NCBI GenBank assembly: GCA_019925095.2
Contig: CM034406.1
Location: forward strand, 19,806,888 to 19,870,887
Origin: Dendrolimus kikuchii
Taxonomy: Eukaryota; Arthropoda; Insecta; Lepidoptera; Lasiocampidae
Direction: 5' to 3'
Length of the DNA stretch: 64,000 nt
The notes beneath the pieces were generated by a model. The model did no database searches. It worked only from the letters and a program-made list of their open reading frames with translations, and was not told the DNA's origin. A program made the position numbers and the translations under genes. Below, one piece after another: positions 52,115 to 61,182 of this stretch (positions are counted from its first letter, which is position 1; every line of letters begins with the position of its first letter).

Positions 52115-53946
52115 ATGTCGCTGCTCACAAGGGTAAGAAAGAACATTTAATTTTATACAATATAGAAGTGCAATATATTATATTTTTTACTTTAATTACA
52201 GAAGAAGAATATTATAAATAATAAAAATATTTTAAAAATATAATTATCATTGTGTGTGTAAAAAACGTGACTGCGAATACAATCGGCCAAGTGCGTGAGA
52301 CAACGATCACTGTTATTGTCTGTGGCCCAATGTGCCTTATTTAAAGCGTTAAAAATAACGCCGTTATCGAATAGACTATACGTTTTCTGTTAACATTTAG
52401 CGTCATTAATAATTAAAAACAATGTCGAATCACAAATAACGCAATACACCCATAACCACGACTGGGTGAAATGGCCTATATCTGTAACATTATCCTAGAT
52501 GAGGTAAAAAACAAGTTAAAATAACCTGACAAACGCCTGTCACGAGATGAAGAAGAAACAAATGCTGATATTACACGGATCAACCGAATTGAATCAATTT
52601 AATTGAAAAACAAACGTCGTGGTAGCGTAATGGCTAGCGCACGCGTCCCAGACCCAAAGGGCGCGGGTTCGATCCTGGCCGGAACGCATGAACCGCTCTA
52701 ATCAGTTTTCTGACCGAATGTGCATATTGTTACAATTACCACGTGCTAATAACGGTGAAGGAAAACATCGCGATGCAACCTGCACATCGAGATAACCGAT
52801 GTGTCAAACCTGCCAAGCCGCCTAGGACAAGCGTGGCGGGTATACTGTCCGTTCCCCTATAGTGGGAGGCCCGAGCCCAGCAGTGGGACATTTATGGGCT
52901 ACTATTATTATTATAATTGAAAAATAAAACTGAAAGGAGACAACGGTATTTATTGGGATTAAATGATTTAAGTTTGTGTTCATTTTCATCACTTTGGTTG
53001 ATTCATCCAAATTGTAAGACAGAAATGAGCTGTCTTTTATAATGCATGAGTTCAGCAGATAAGCAGACGGCCCACCTGATGGAAAGCGGTTACCATCGCC
53101 TATGGACATTGCGAATGTCAACAACACACATGGCACTAGATAGGATAATATATTTAAGTATAGATATAAGGCCAACACTGCACATGCACTTCCTCACAAC
53201 ACCAGCATGTAACAGATACACTCTACATTAGTATAGGTCTAGTATTAAAATTAAAATAAATTAATATAATAAGTTATTCGTAAGATACACCTCAACACAA
53301 ACATCAATAAATTAATGTCACACACAAGAACCAATAATAAGGGTGTTAAATTCAAAAAATTAAATCTAGATATTAAGTTGTAAAAAAGTCTATAACTCGA
53401 GTCCGTAGAGTTGTTCATAATATTAAAAAAAAAAAAAACAAAGATGCTACCAATGTGCTGCCGGTCTCTAAAGGTACACTGGAACCTGGCCACTAATGCC
53501 GGAACACGAATCAAGGTTGTTATGGCGGCACACTATAGGCCACGGGTGGTAGCCATGGAGACGGGCCATCAGCCGGCTTTGGATGGTTTTGTCACCTCTT
53601 AGGACAGTCCGCCCGGCTGCAGAAAATTGTAAAATTTCTCTGTTCCTGCACGGATAGTACATTATATCAGCTAAAGATATAGGAAACCGGAAGTAACGAC
53701 ATCAATGTATTTCTTTCTCAGGTACTCGTTGTTCTTGCACTTCTGGCTCTCGCCGAGTGTACCTTCATCCCCATGTTCGTGGGCCTGACGAAGGCGGTGA
53801 CTAATGGCTTGGATCAGCTGAACCCCAACCACCAGGCTACCGGTGGAAGTGTCAGCGGTGGTACCAGCAAGCCTGGGTCCAGTAATGGAGTCTATGTTAG
53901 CGGAGGTCTGCTTTCACCGCTCTCCGGTCTTGCCCTCGACATCTAA
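52115..53946 (+). CDS. Gene D: 80-aa secreted Gly/Ser-rich protein
   Basis: Exon 1 is 52115-52132 (MSLLTR) and exon 2 is 53722-53946, with GTAAGA and TTTCTTTCTCAG at the ends, phase 0. Signal peptide MSLLTRVLVVLALLALAEC, then FIPMFVGLTKAVTNGLDQLN, a Gly/Ser/Thr linker (GGSVSGGTSKPGSSNG) and VYVSGGLLSPLSGLALDI at the C-terminus. The hydrophobic FIPMFVGLTKAV start could form a short amphipathic helix. Unknown family. It carries TATA box, AATAAA (54050) and a near-identical inverted paralogue (four residue differences), so both copies seem to be under constraint. The intron holds a tRNA-derived SINE and a split Rep-A. Confidence 0.85.
52619..52917 (+). repeat. Intact tRNA-derived SINE
   Basis: A box TGGTAGCGTAATGGCTAGCG, B box GGGTTCGATCCTGG, body with TTTTCTGACCGAATGTGC and GGAAAACATCGCGATG, 3' end GCAGTGGGACATTTATGGGC plus (TTA)n. 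Present only in the left arm intron. A recent, possibly still transcribable, copy. Confidence 0.9.
53040..53665 (-). repeat. Rep-A copy split by a 320-bp insertion
   Basis: First part 53040-53111 and second part 53430-53665 are contiguous in Rep-A. The insertion (53112-53430) equals the repeat at 8755-9075 and ends in an A-run. The same Rep-A copy in the right arm (61474-62079) is instead split by another Rep-A. Confidence 0.85.
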
Positions 53947-54049
53947 ACACTTATTTCTTTATCATGATTCTTTTAGTAACTTCTTTGTTGCTAAGAATAT
54001 CAGACATTTTTTTAAATGTCATACTAGTTTCCACCTTCCTTTTTAAATC

Positions 54050-54055
54050 AATAAA
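54050..54055 (+). promoter_or_regulatory. Gene D polyadenylation signal
   Basis: AATAAA about 100 nt after the stop codon; conserved in the right arm at 61071-61076. Confidence 0.65.
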
Positions 54056-54289
54056 ACCAATACAGCAACCGTCTAAATGTGTTTCTTTGCCTTTGCGAAG
54101 AGTTCTGGATGAAATTTGCCCTATTTCCTTTTCAGTACCCCTTTGAAAGTGTATGCAAAAATTCACGATGATCGGTTGAGTAGTTAAGACGTAAAAGCGT
54201 AACAAACACACGTTCACATTTTTTTTTATATCGGCAGACAAACACACACACTGTATATCACCAAATTAAGCAAGCTACTCTTGTGTTAT

Positions 54290-54462
54290 GGATAATATAC
54301 AACATTCCACTCTGGGGCCGATCCCAGACACCCAGACCATAGTAAATAACGGAGAAAATTCGTCTCCGAAATTTACCATACCGGGAATCGAACCCGGAGC
54401 CTCTGCGTTGCAGTGAGGTAAGCCGGCAAAGGCTTAGCCCGCTCAACCACAGAGACCGTCAT
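54290..54462 (-). repeat. tRNA-derived SINE, second family
   Basis: Minus strand: GGTCTCTGTGGTTGAGCGGG (A box), GGGTTCGATTCCCGG (B box), GTATGGTAAATTTCGG. Related decayed copies at 11750 and 12545. It sits just inside the inner end of the left arm. Confidence 0.85.
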
Positions 54463-54554
54463 TTATAATATAGCTATAGATAACCAGCATTGTTTTACAA
54501 CCGGGTTTTCGCCAGAAAAGAGAGATATACTGTATTCAGTAAAAAGCTGTTATT

Positions 54555-55139
54555 TTGACATTACAAACAGACCACTTCAATTTTATTTATCTGTATAGAC
54601 CTTCAACAAAGATAATGGTCACAGACAGAATTGGCCACATCCTCAGGCGAGCTTCAATCAAAACATATTTCAAGCCGCAGAAAAAGATTACCCAATTTCT
54701 GAGACCTGTGCAATGCAATATCCCACCCCAGGATGTAGGGGTCTACAAGATTGATTGTGAGTGTGAATTGTCATACATTGGGCAAACAAAGAGGAGCATA
54801 AAAACACGAGTAAAAGAACACATTGCTGACATGAAACACACAAGGTCTACGAAGTCTGCGATCAGTGAACACACGTTGGATAAACCCAACCACTACATCA
54901 GATTCGATAACCCACAAATCCTCGCGAAAGAGAATCGTTTCATACCTAGAATGATGCGTGAGGCTATTGAAATCAAAAAACACCCAAATTTCAATAGAGA
55001 AGATGGTTGGCAAGTACCACCTGTTTGGGATCCAATTATCAAAACTATTAAGACCCAAACCCAGCAAAAACCAGCTGCCAGACCTCAAGACACTGTGAGC
55101 TCTTTCTGCGTACAACGGAACACAAACCAACTTGATTGA
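54555..55139 (+). mobile_element. Penelope-like element ORF C-terminus with GIY-YIG endonuclease
   Basis: An open frame of up to 194 codons. VGVYKIDCECELSYIGQTKR followed by TRVKEHIADMKH and EAIEIKKHPNFNRED is the GIY-YIG endonuclease of Penelope-like retroelements (conserved GxYxI, C-x-C, YIGQT, R, EH). The reverse transcriptase is missing, so the copy is 5'-truncated and not autonomous. The frame is undamaged, suggesting a fairly young insertion. Confidence 0.88.
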
Positions 55140-55189
55140 TAATTACTTTTATTTTTCCTTCCACCCATTTTAATATTATATAAAATTAT

Positions 55190-56150
55190 TAGAGCTAGGC
55201 ATGTTTGCTGAAGAGTTTCTTGCGCCGCTTCTTCTCTTCAAGCCATAACATGTTGCGAAGCGGTAGTAAATGAGATTAGGCTCCCATAGAGTAAATGATA
55301 ACCATAAACAAAATTAAAATTAAATAATTAAAATTAACAAGTTAAAGCGGTAGGCTAAATAAAACTTTAACAATACTCGTTGACACTTGACATCTTTGTT
55401 TTCCGTGATCACGGCCACTGAAAAGTGCCAGCGTCGAGGACACGGCGCTGCACACTCTGCAGGAGTGTCCGGCCTGGGAAGTGGAGCGCCTTGTCCTCGG
55501 CGCCACCATCGGAAATGACCTGTCGCTCCCGGCCGTGGTCCAGGCCATGGTCGGGGGCCAACCCGAATGGGACGCCGTCGCCTCCTTTTGCGAGGCCGTC
55601 ATGTCCGCAAAGGAGGCGGCGGAGCGGGAGAGAGAGCGAGCAGCCGTGCTCCTCTCCCGCCGCAATAACCGGTCTCGGCGCCGGAGGAACACGGACCTCC
55701 GGCCGCCATAAACGCGCGGCGCGGGTGACGGTCAGGGGAGGCTATAAGGCCGTCGCCCGCATCTAAAGCCGCTGAGTAGGGGGCGCGTTGGTGCCCGCGC
55801 GCGCCCCTCTCAAACACGAGCACGGAGAGGCCCGTCCCTTGCTGGGGTGGGCCCTCGCCAGCCGGGGTCGCGGAAGAAAAGCTCACGCATATCCCGTGAC
55901 CCCGGCTCATGGTGTCAGGTGGCACCAAGGGGTTTTAGTGGGTATTCCGGCTTCTCTAGCCGGCGAGTCCCACACTCCCCCGCCGAAGTCTCCCTGGCGG
56001 GGGGTCCGCAAACGGATTTCCCCTTGTAAAAAAAAAGGCCACTGAAAAGTGGCCGAAACATCGGAAAAACCAAAATCAAATAAAATTACCGCGCTTAAAA
56101 CCGTTAAAACGTAGTTTTATTATGTATACAAGTCGCGAAAACTTAAGAAA
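55190..56150 (+). mobile_element. Penelope-like 3' region interrupted by a LINE
   Basis: TGTTTGCTGAAGAGTTTCTT to AACGTAGTTTTATTATG with the ACCGCGCTTAAAACCG motif. Interrupted by 55428-56036. Fragments of the same end lie at 12030, 22790, 23394 and 29350. Confidence 0.8.
55428..56036 (+). mobile_element. 5'-truncated R1-like LINE with 15-bp target duplication
   Basis: GGCCACTGAAAAGTG occurs at 55413-55427 and 56037-56051. Coding part gives DTALHTLQECPAW, NDLSLPAVVQAMVGGQPEWD and AKEAAERERERAAVLL up to RPP stop (55709-55711), then a GC-rich UTR and TTGTAAAAAAAAA. Same family as 34843-35490. Confidence 0.9.
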
Positions 56151-56222
56151 ATATTATTTAAAATATTAAATTAAATTATAAACTAAACAATCTTAAAAAT
56201 CAAACTACACTACAAAAAAATC

Positions 56223-56441
56223 TTACATACATACATAGCTTCACTCCAGTTCCCTTGCGGGGTCGGCACGAACAACAGAGCGCCATTCAAGGCTTGTTCT
56301 TACACACCTCACTCGCTTCATTGACTTTCATAGCTCTTGTCATACACGCTCGTCTGTTCTTAAGGCTCCTGAGATCACCTTCTGCTAGTACACGATCAAT
56401 TTGATCATGGAAGTAGTGTCGTGGCCTTCCACGACTTCTAA
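56223..56441 (-). mobile_element. RTE-like LINE 3' end
   Basis: (CATA)n then AGCTTCACTCCAGTTCCC to GGCCTTCCACGACTTCT. Confidence 0.8.
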
Positions 56442-56642
56442 AAATAACTTAAAAATGAAATACTATTATAAACATATTTACAAGTAAATGATGTAGTCCA
56501 GATCGCTTCAACAAATAATTTACCAGTGGAACTTACTTCGAACCGTGTAAGAAGAATACTACAGAATAACAAAAATAATGAATACTTTCAACGACATAAT
56601 ATGCTACATCCTTAGATCATATAAACGTCTATATTCCAATGG

Positions 56643-56908
56643 GAGTTTTTGGCGGAAACTGAAAGGAGGTTGTGCTGTGCAGTTTTATTTTCTAAAAATG
56701 TGTAAAATCACTCTAAAATAAACAATAGTAGGATATTGATAGTTTTTGAGTAGTAATTATGTGTTTTTGTGAGAAATGTGAACTGTACAGTCAAATGTGG
56801 CCTTTCGAGTTTTCACAAGAACTCCGTTATACCGCGTCGATTGTAGTCTACAATACAATTGCGCCTGGCTTAAAGGCCTAGTTGTCAAGCCATAAACATT
56901 TAAAAAAT
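56643..56908 (+). mobile_element. Rep-D retroposon
   Basis: GAGTTTTTGGCGGAAACTG to GTCAAGCCATAAACATTTAAAAAA. CAATGG occurs on both sides as a weak possible target duplication. Confidence 0.8.
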
Positions 56909-56965
56909 ATCTCAATGGCTACATCATCTTTATTTTGCCAATATGTATTAAATATGCATATAATA

Positions 56966-58203
56966 GGTTGGGGAAATAGTCTTTTCGTATATAGTATGTA
57001 TGAACTTTGTAATAAGATCTCTTTGGCTATACCATTTGTATCTGGATGGGTTTGGTATCATTAAAAAGTTTTAATTTTAAAGAAGACAATTCCAAATTCA
57101 TATTAGGAAAATGTGTGATTTTCATTTGTGTTTCTTGTTGTTAAAATGACTGAATCTAATGAAGAAATTTGATACATTTTAAAATTTTACTACAAAAAAG
57201 TTAAAAATGCAACACAAGCCGCGAATAAAATTTGTGATGTTTATGGATCTAATGCAGTATCTGTGAGAGTAGCGCAAATTTGGTTTAAGCGTTTTCAATC
57301 TGGAAATTTTGATATCAAAGATGCACGTCGCTCTGGTCGCCCTGTTACGGACAAACTAATGAAATTTTTGAAAAAGTGGAGCAAGATCGGCATATTAGTA
57401 GTTACGATGTAGCTGGAGAACTGGAATATTATATGGAATATATACTGGCGCATTTGAATACAGCTGGGTACACAAAAAAGCTCGATATTTGGGTGCCTCA
57501 TTTGTGATTCTTTATTACGACGTAATGAAACCGAACCATTTTTGAAGAAGCTGATAACTGGTGATGAAAAGTGGATCACGTACGACAAGAACGTGCGAAA
57601 AAGATCATGGTCAAAGGCCGGTCAGGCTTCAGACTGTGGCGAAACCCGGGTTAACTCGCAACAAGGTAATGCTGTGTGTATGGTGGAATTGGAAGGGCAT
57701 TATTCATTATGAGCTGTTACCGCCAGGCAGGACTATCGATTCTGAACTGTACTGCGAACAACTGATGAGATTAAAGCAAAACGTTGAGAGAAAGCGGCCG
57801 GAATTAATCAACAGAAGGGATGTGGTTTTTCACCATGATAGCGCTAGACCTCACACATCTTTAGCCACTCAGCAAACGAGAGTTTGGCTGGAAGGTGTTA
57901 ATGCATCCACCGTATAGTCACCTGTTTTGGTTTCTGCACAATTCCTTAGGCAGTGTCAGGTTAACATCACGAGAGGACTGCCAAAACCACTTGTCGCAGT
58001 TTTTTGATCAGAAGCCACAAAAATTTTATAGCAATGGGATCACGTCCCTACCTATAAGATGACAAAAAGTTATTGAACAAAATAGCACCTACATACTAAA
58101 GTATGTAGGTGCCATTTTGTTGAATAAAGTCAAATGTAAATAAATTTTATAAAAAAACCTTTTGATTTTTTATATAAAATGCGAAGAAACTTTTTCCCCA
58201 ACC
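56966..58203 (+). mobile_element. mariner transposon, inactivated
   Basis: TIRs GGTTGGGGAAATAGTCTTTT and (complement) GGTTGGGGAAAAAGTTTCTT, flanked by TA at 56964 and 58204, 1238 bp. The transposase (start about 57146) shows AAQIWFKRFQSGNFD-like text, RRSGRPVTDK, TGDEKWITYD and FHHDSARPHTS, all mariner landmarks. Early stop, deletions and several frameshifts make it a pseudogene. A 12-bp-stem hairpin (58085-58112) sits near the transposase 3' end. Confidence 0.93.
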
Positions 58204-58461
58204 TAATATATATACACGTACAATTTTTTGGATAAAGTTTTACTTGAATTATATATTTAGATGATTAATATAATATGTTTTCTATATAATATCTAACTTT
58301 AGAAGTGGCTTAAGTTGTCTAAGATATTTAAACATCATTATATAGTTAAATCTTACCAACATTTAGCAATTTGCTCAGAAAACACTATTTGTCCACAAAT
58401 AGCTGTCTGATTAACAGAATATAATCATGTTAATAAATTTATTATAATACTTATATATACA

Positions 58462-58475
58462 CACATAGTCATATA

Positions 58476-58535
<60 letters not shown>

Positions 58536-58552
58536 CATATATGACTATGTAT
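58462..58552. repeat. AT-rich palindrome around a (TA)n run
   Basis: ACATAGTCATATATATATG at the left is mirrored by TATATATGACTATGT at the right around a long (TA)n. Could extrude a cruciform. Confidence 0.85.
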
Positions 58553-59590
58553 ATATTTATATATTTGTATATTTATTTCTTAAATTAGTTTGAGTATTTA
58601 TGTATATATTGCGTTTATCCTGCATCGCCTATATCACCTGATTCAAATTTCTTTGATTTAGGTTGCCTAGAAGAGATCGCTTTGAGCGATAAGGCCGCCT
58701 ATTGTATTGCCTAGAAAATATTGTAGATATGGTCTGTTTTTGTAATTTTATATTTTAGTGTGCAATAAAGTGTTATCTTTCTCTGACTGTTTTTCTCTCT
58801 CTATGTAATGTCTCTCATTGCAACAAATAGTATTTGTATTGTAAGAAAATGATCTATTAAGGTTAAACAGTCAATACATAGAGTTTTTTTTTTCTCGTCG
58901 ATCCTGACAAACACGACATGTCAGGGTTTTAATTTTCTTTTTTTTTATTATTTTTTTTCTTTTTTTCTTTTTTTTTTTCTTTATTCTTTCTATGCTTTTT
59001 TGTCTTTATTTACATCTTATTTCTATTACATTTAGATTATTAGAATATAAGATATTCTATAGGTTACATTTTCTTTTTATTCTTTTTACTAGTTATTCTT
59101 ACAATTATTAGTTCTAGTTTCCTTCTACACTATTTTCTTATATTGTTGTCGGCATATTCTTATTTCTACTTTTACGCTAATATTGTAATTTTACTTTTTT
59201 GTTTTTTCTGTTTACATTATGTTTTCCTATCTCTATTTTTATTTGGGCTATATATTTACACTTTTTATGGTTTCTGTTTTTATTACTTTTTATTTTACAG
59301 TTTCTCATATATATTCTTATAATATATATTCAACATGTATTTATTTATCTTTGTTACGTTTTATTACTATACTAACTATTTCAATGCAATATTTTATGAA
59401 ATCATCTAAGTGTCTTTTGCCCATCAGTTCATGCATGTTCTCGTATTTTACGGCTGTCCCTATTTTAACCCCGAGGTTGCTCCTCGCAATACATAGAAGT
59501 TATAACTATAAAGGCGAGGGCTGTTGCTTCACATACAAACTTTTTAAGTTTAAGTGGTGTTTGTTATTATGTCTGTAACTAAGATATGCA
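58553..59590. other. T-rich DNA without a gene
   Basis: A T-rich stretch with C interruptions (58880-59000) and generally T-rich plus strand. The hydrophobic frame at 59219-59578 is explained by T-rich codons; no homologue motif. Confidence 0.5.
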
Positions 59591-59747
59591 CGCGACTTCG
59601 TCCACGTTTGACTTAGTATTCCCGTGGGATTTCCAGGATATAAAGTACCCCAGCATTTGAAAAAGAATGTAAGCTATCGTTTTAATGAAAACTGTCTCGA
59701 ATAAGGGAATGAGGTTCCCGGGATAACAAATATTACACATTTTATTA

Positions 59748-59985
59748 CATTTTTTTTTTTATTGCAGGACTTCAGCAGACAGGCAGACGGCCCACTTAGT
59801 GGAAAGCGGTTACCATCGCCTATGGACATTTGCAACACCAAAGGTGCTACAAAAGCGCTGCTGCTCTCTTAAAGGAGACTGGAACCTGGTCACTAATGCC
59901 GGAACACAACACAAGGTTGTTATGGCGGCATACTCTAGACCAGGGGTGGTCGCCATCCAGTCGAGCAAATACTCTACCACCTGGC
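59748..59985 (-). repeat. Rep-A SINE-like repeat, truncated
   Basis: Poly-T, TGCAGGACTTCAGCAGAC to CTACCACCTGGCC; 5' part missing (5'-truncated). Confidence 0.85.
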
Positions 59986-60191
59986 CTACATATAATTTAC
60001 TATCGATCAATGAAAAATAACGCACTTAAATTCAAGTTTTTTTTTAAATCTGGCTTTGTATATCATTCCCAGAAAAATTCCCGCGGAAAACGAGCTAAGG
60101 AAGACCTCCGCTTTATTATGGCGTCAGTGATTATAAAATTGATTTTGAAAACAAGCTACGAATTTTATTATAAATATTAAATATAATAATA

Positions 60192-60608
60192 TATACATAC
60201 ATACATACATAACTTCACGCCAGTTCCCTTGCGGGGTAGGCACGAACAACAGAGCGCCATTCGGCTTATTCTTACACACCTCACTTGCTTCTTTGACATT
60301 CATAACTCTTGTCATGCACGCTCGTCTGTTCTTAAGGCTCCTGACATCACCCTCCGCTAGTACACGATCAATTTGATCATGGAAGGTGTGTCGTGGCCTT
60401 CCACGACTTCTGCATCCATCCACTTTTGCATTGTTTATCTGTTTAGTCATTCTTTCATCATGCATTCTTTCCACATGCCCGAACCACCGGAGCATTCCTT
60501 TCCTTACCTTCACCCCGACACTTTCTTTCAGACCAACTCTCTTTCTTACTTCGGTATTACGAACGCGGTCCGCGAGCGTCACTCCGCAGATTTTGCGGAG
60601 TGACGAAT
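60192..60608 (-). mobile_element. RTE-like LINE 3' end, longest - copy
   Basis: Minus strand encodes TLADRVRNTEVRKRVGLKES, LRWFGHVERMHDERM and SRGRPRHTFHDQIDR; a frameshift (KPNGALLFV instead of KPKWRSVV) precedes the end. (CATA)n tail at 60192. Confidence 0.85.
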
Positions 60609-60618
60609 AATATATATA

Positions 60619-60799
60619 CAGTGTAAACTCTATAAACGAAACTAACTAATAGATATGAATAAGAGAAGTAAAAAAAAAACAACACAATTACTGGTACAGG
60701 AAAAGACGTCAGACAAAAATCACAGACATCTCTCCATTTAACGACAACTCTCTATAAAATGAACACTCCCTTCAGTGTCGTTATATAGAGTTTACACTG
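60619..60799. mobile_element. MITE with CAGTGTAAACTCTATA ends (pogo-like)
   Basis: CAGTGTAAACTCTATA is inverted as TATAGAGTTTACACTG; TA flanks both sides (60617, 60800). 181 bp, no ORF. TA target and CAGT ends fit pogo/Tigger derivatives. Confidence 0.8.
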
Positions 60800-61070
60800 T
60801 AGTTCTTTTTAACAGACTGGGCCTTTCATAACAAACGCGAATCTCACAAGTGTGGCGACCACCCCGTTGAGAAACAATGCTTTAGGGTTAGGTTATCCAT
60901 AGGTTATAAATGTGAACGTGTTTGTTACGCTTTTACGCCTAACTACTCAACCGATCATCGTGAATTTTTGCATACACGTTCAAAGGGGTACTGAAAAGGA
61001 CATAGGGCAAATTTCATCCAGAACTCTTTGCAAAGGCAAGGAAACACATTTAGACGGTTGCTGTATTGGT

Positions 61071-61076
61071 TTTATT
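61071..61076 (-). promoter_or_regulatory. Gene D' polyadenylation signal
   Basis: AATAAA on the minus strand, at the position equivalent to 54050. Confidence 0.65.
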
Positions 61077-61182
61077 GATTTAAAAAGGAAGGTGGAAACT
61101 AATATGACATTTAAAAAAATGTCTGATATTCTGAGCAGTAAAATGGAAGTAACTAACAGAATCATAATAAAGAAATAAGTGT

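Larger units (their letters stand above)
50142..54217 (+). repeat. Left arm of the large inverted duplication
   Basis: Reads from ACAGACAGACAGACGCTG to AAAAGCGTAACAAACAC and is matched in reverse complement by 60908-64000. Contains gene D. Extra sequence at about 50520-51690 (LINE and AT-rich) is absent from the right arm, and a 320-bp insertion at 53112-53430 is also private. Confidence 0.9.

Noticed and set aside
52619..52700. A tRNA gene
   Set aside because: The A and B boxes are those of a SINE head; the acceptor stem does not close and a SINE body with ATT tail follows.
54360..54462. A minus-strand tRNA gene
   Set aside because: Has pol III boxes but continues into a SINE body that recurs at 12545 and 11750.
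59219..59578. 119-codon hydrophobic protein resembling a membrane protein
   Set aside because: The plus strand is strongly T-rich, which yields Phe/Leu/Ile/Tyr codons; there is no homologous motif, splice context or promoter.
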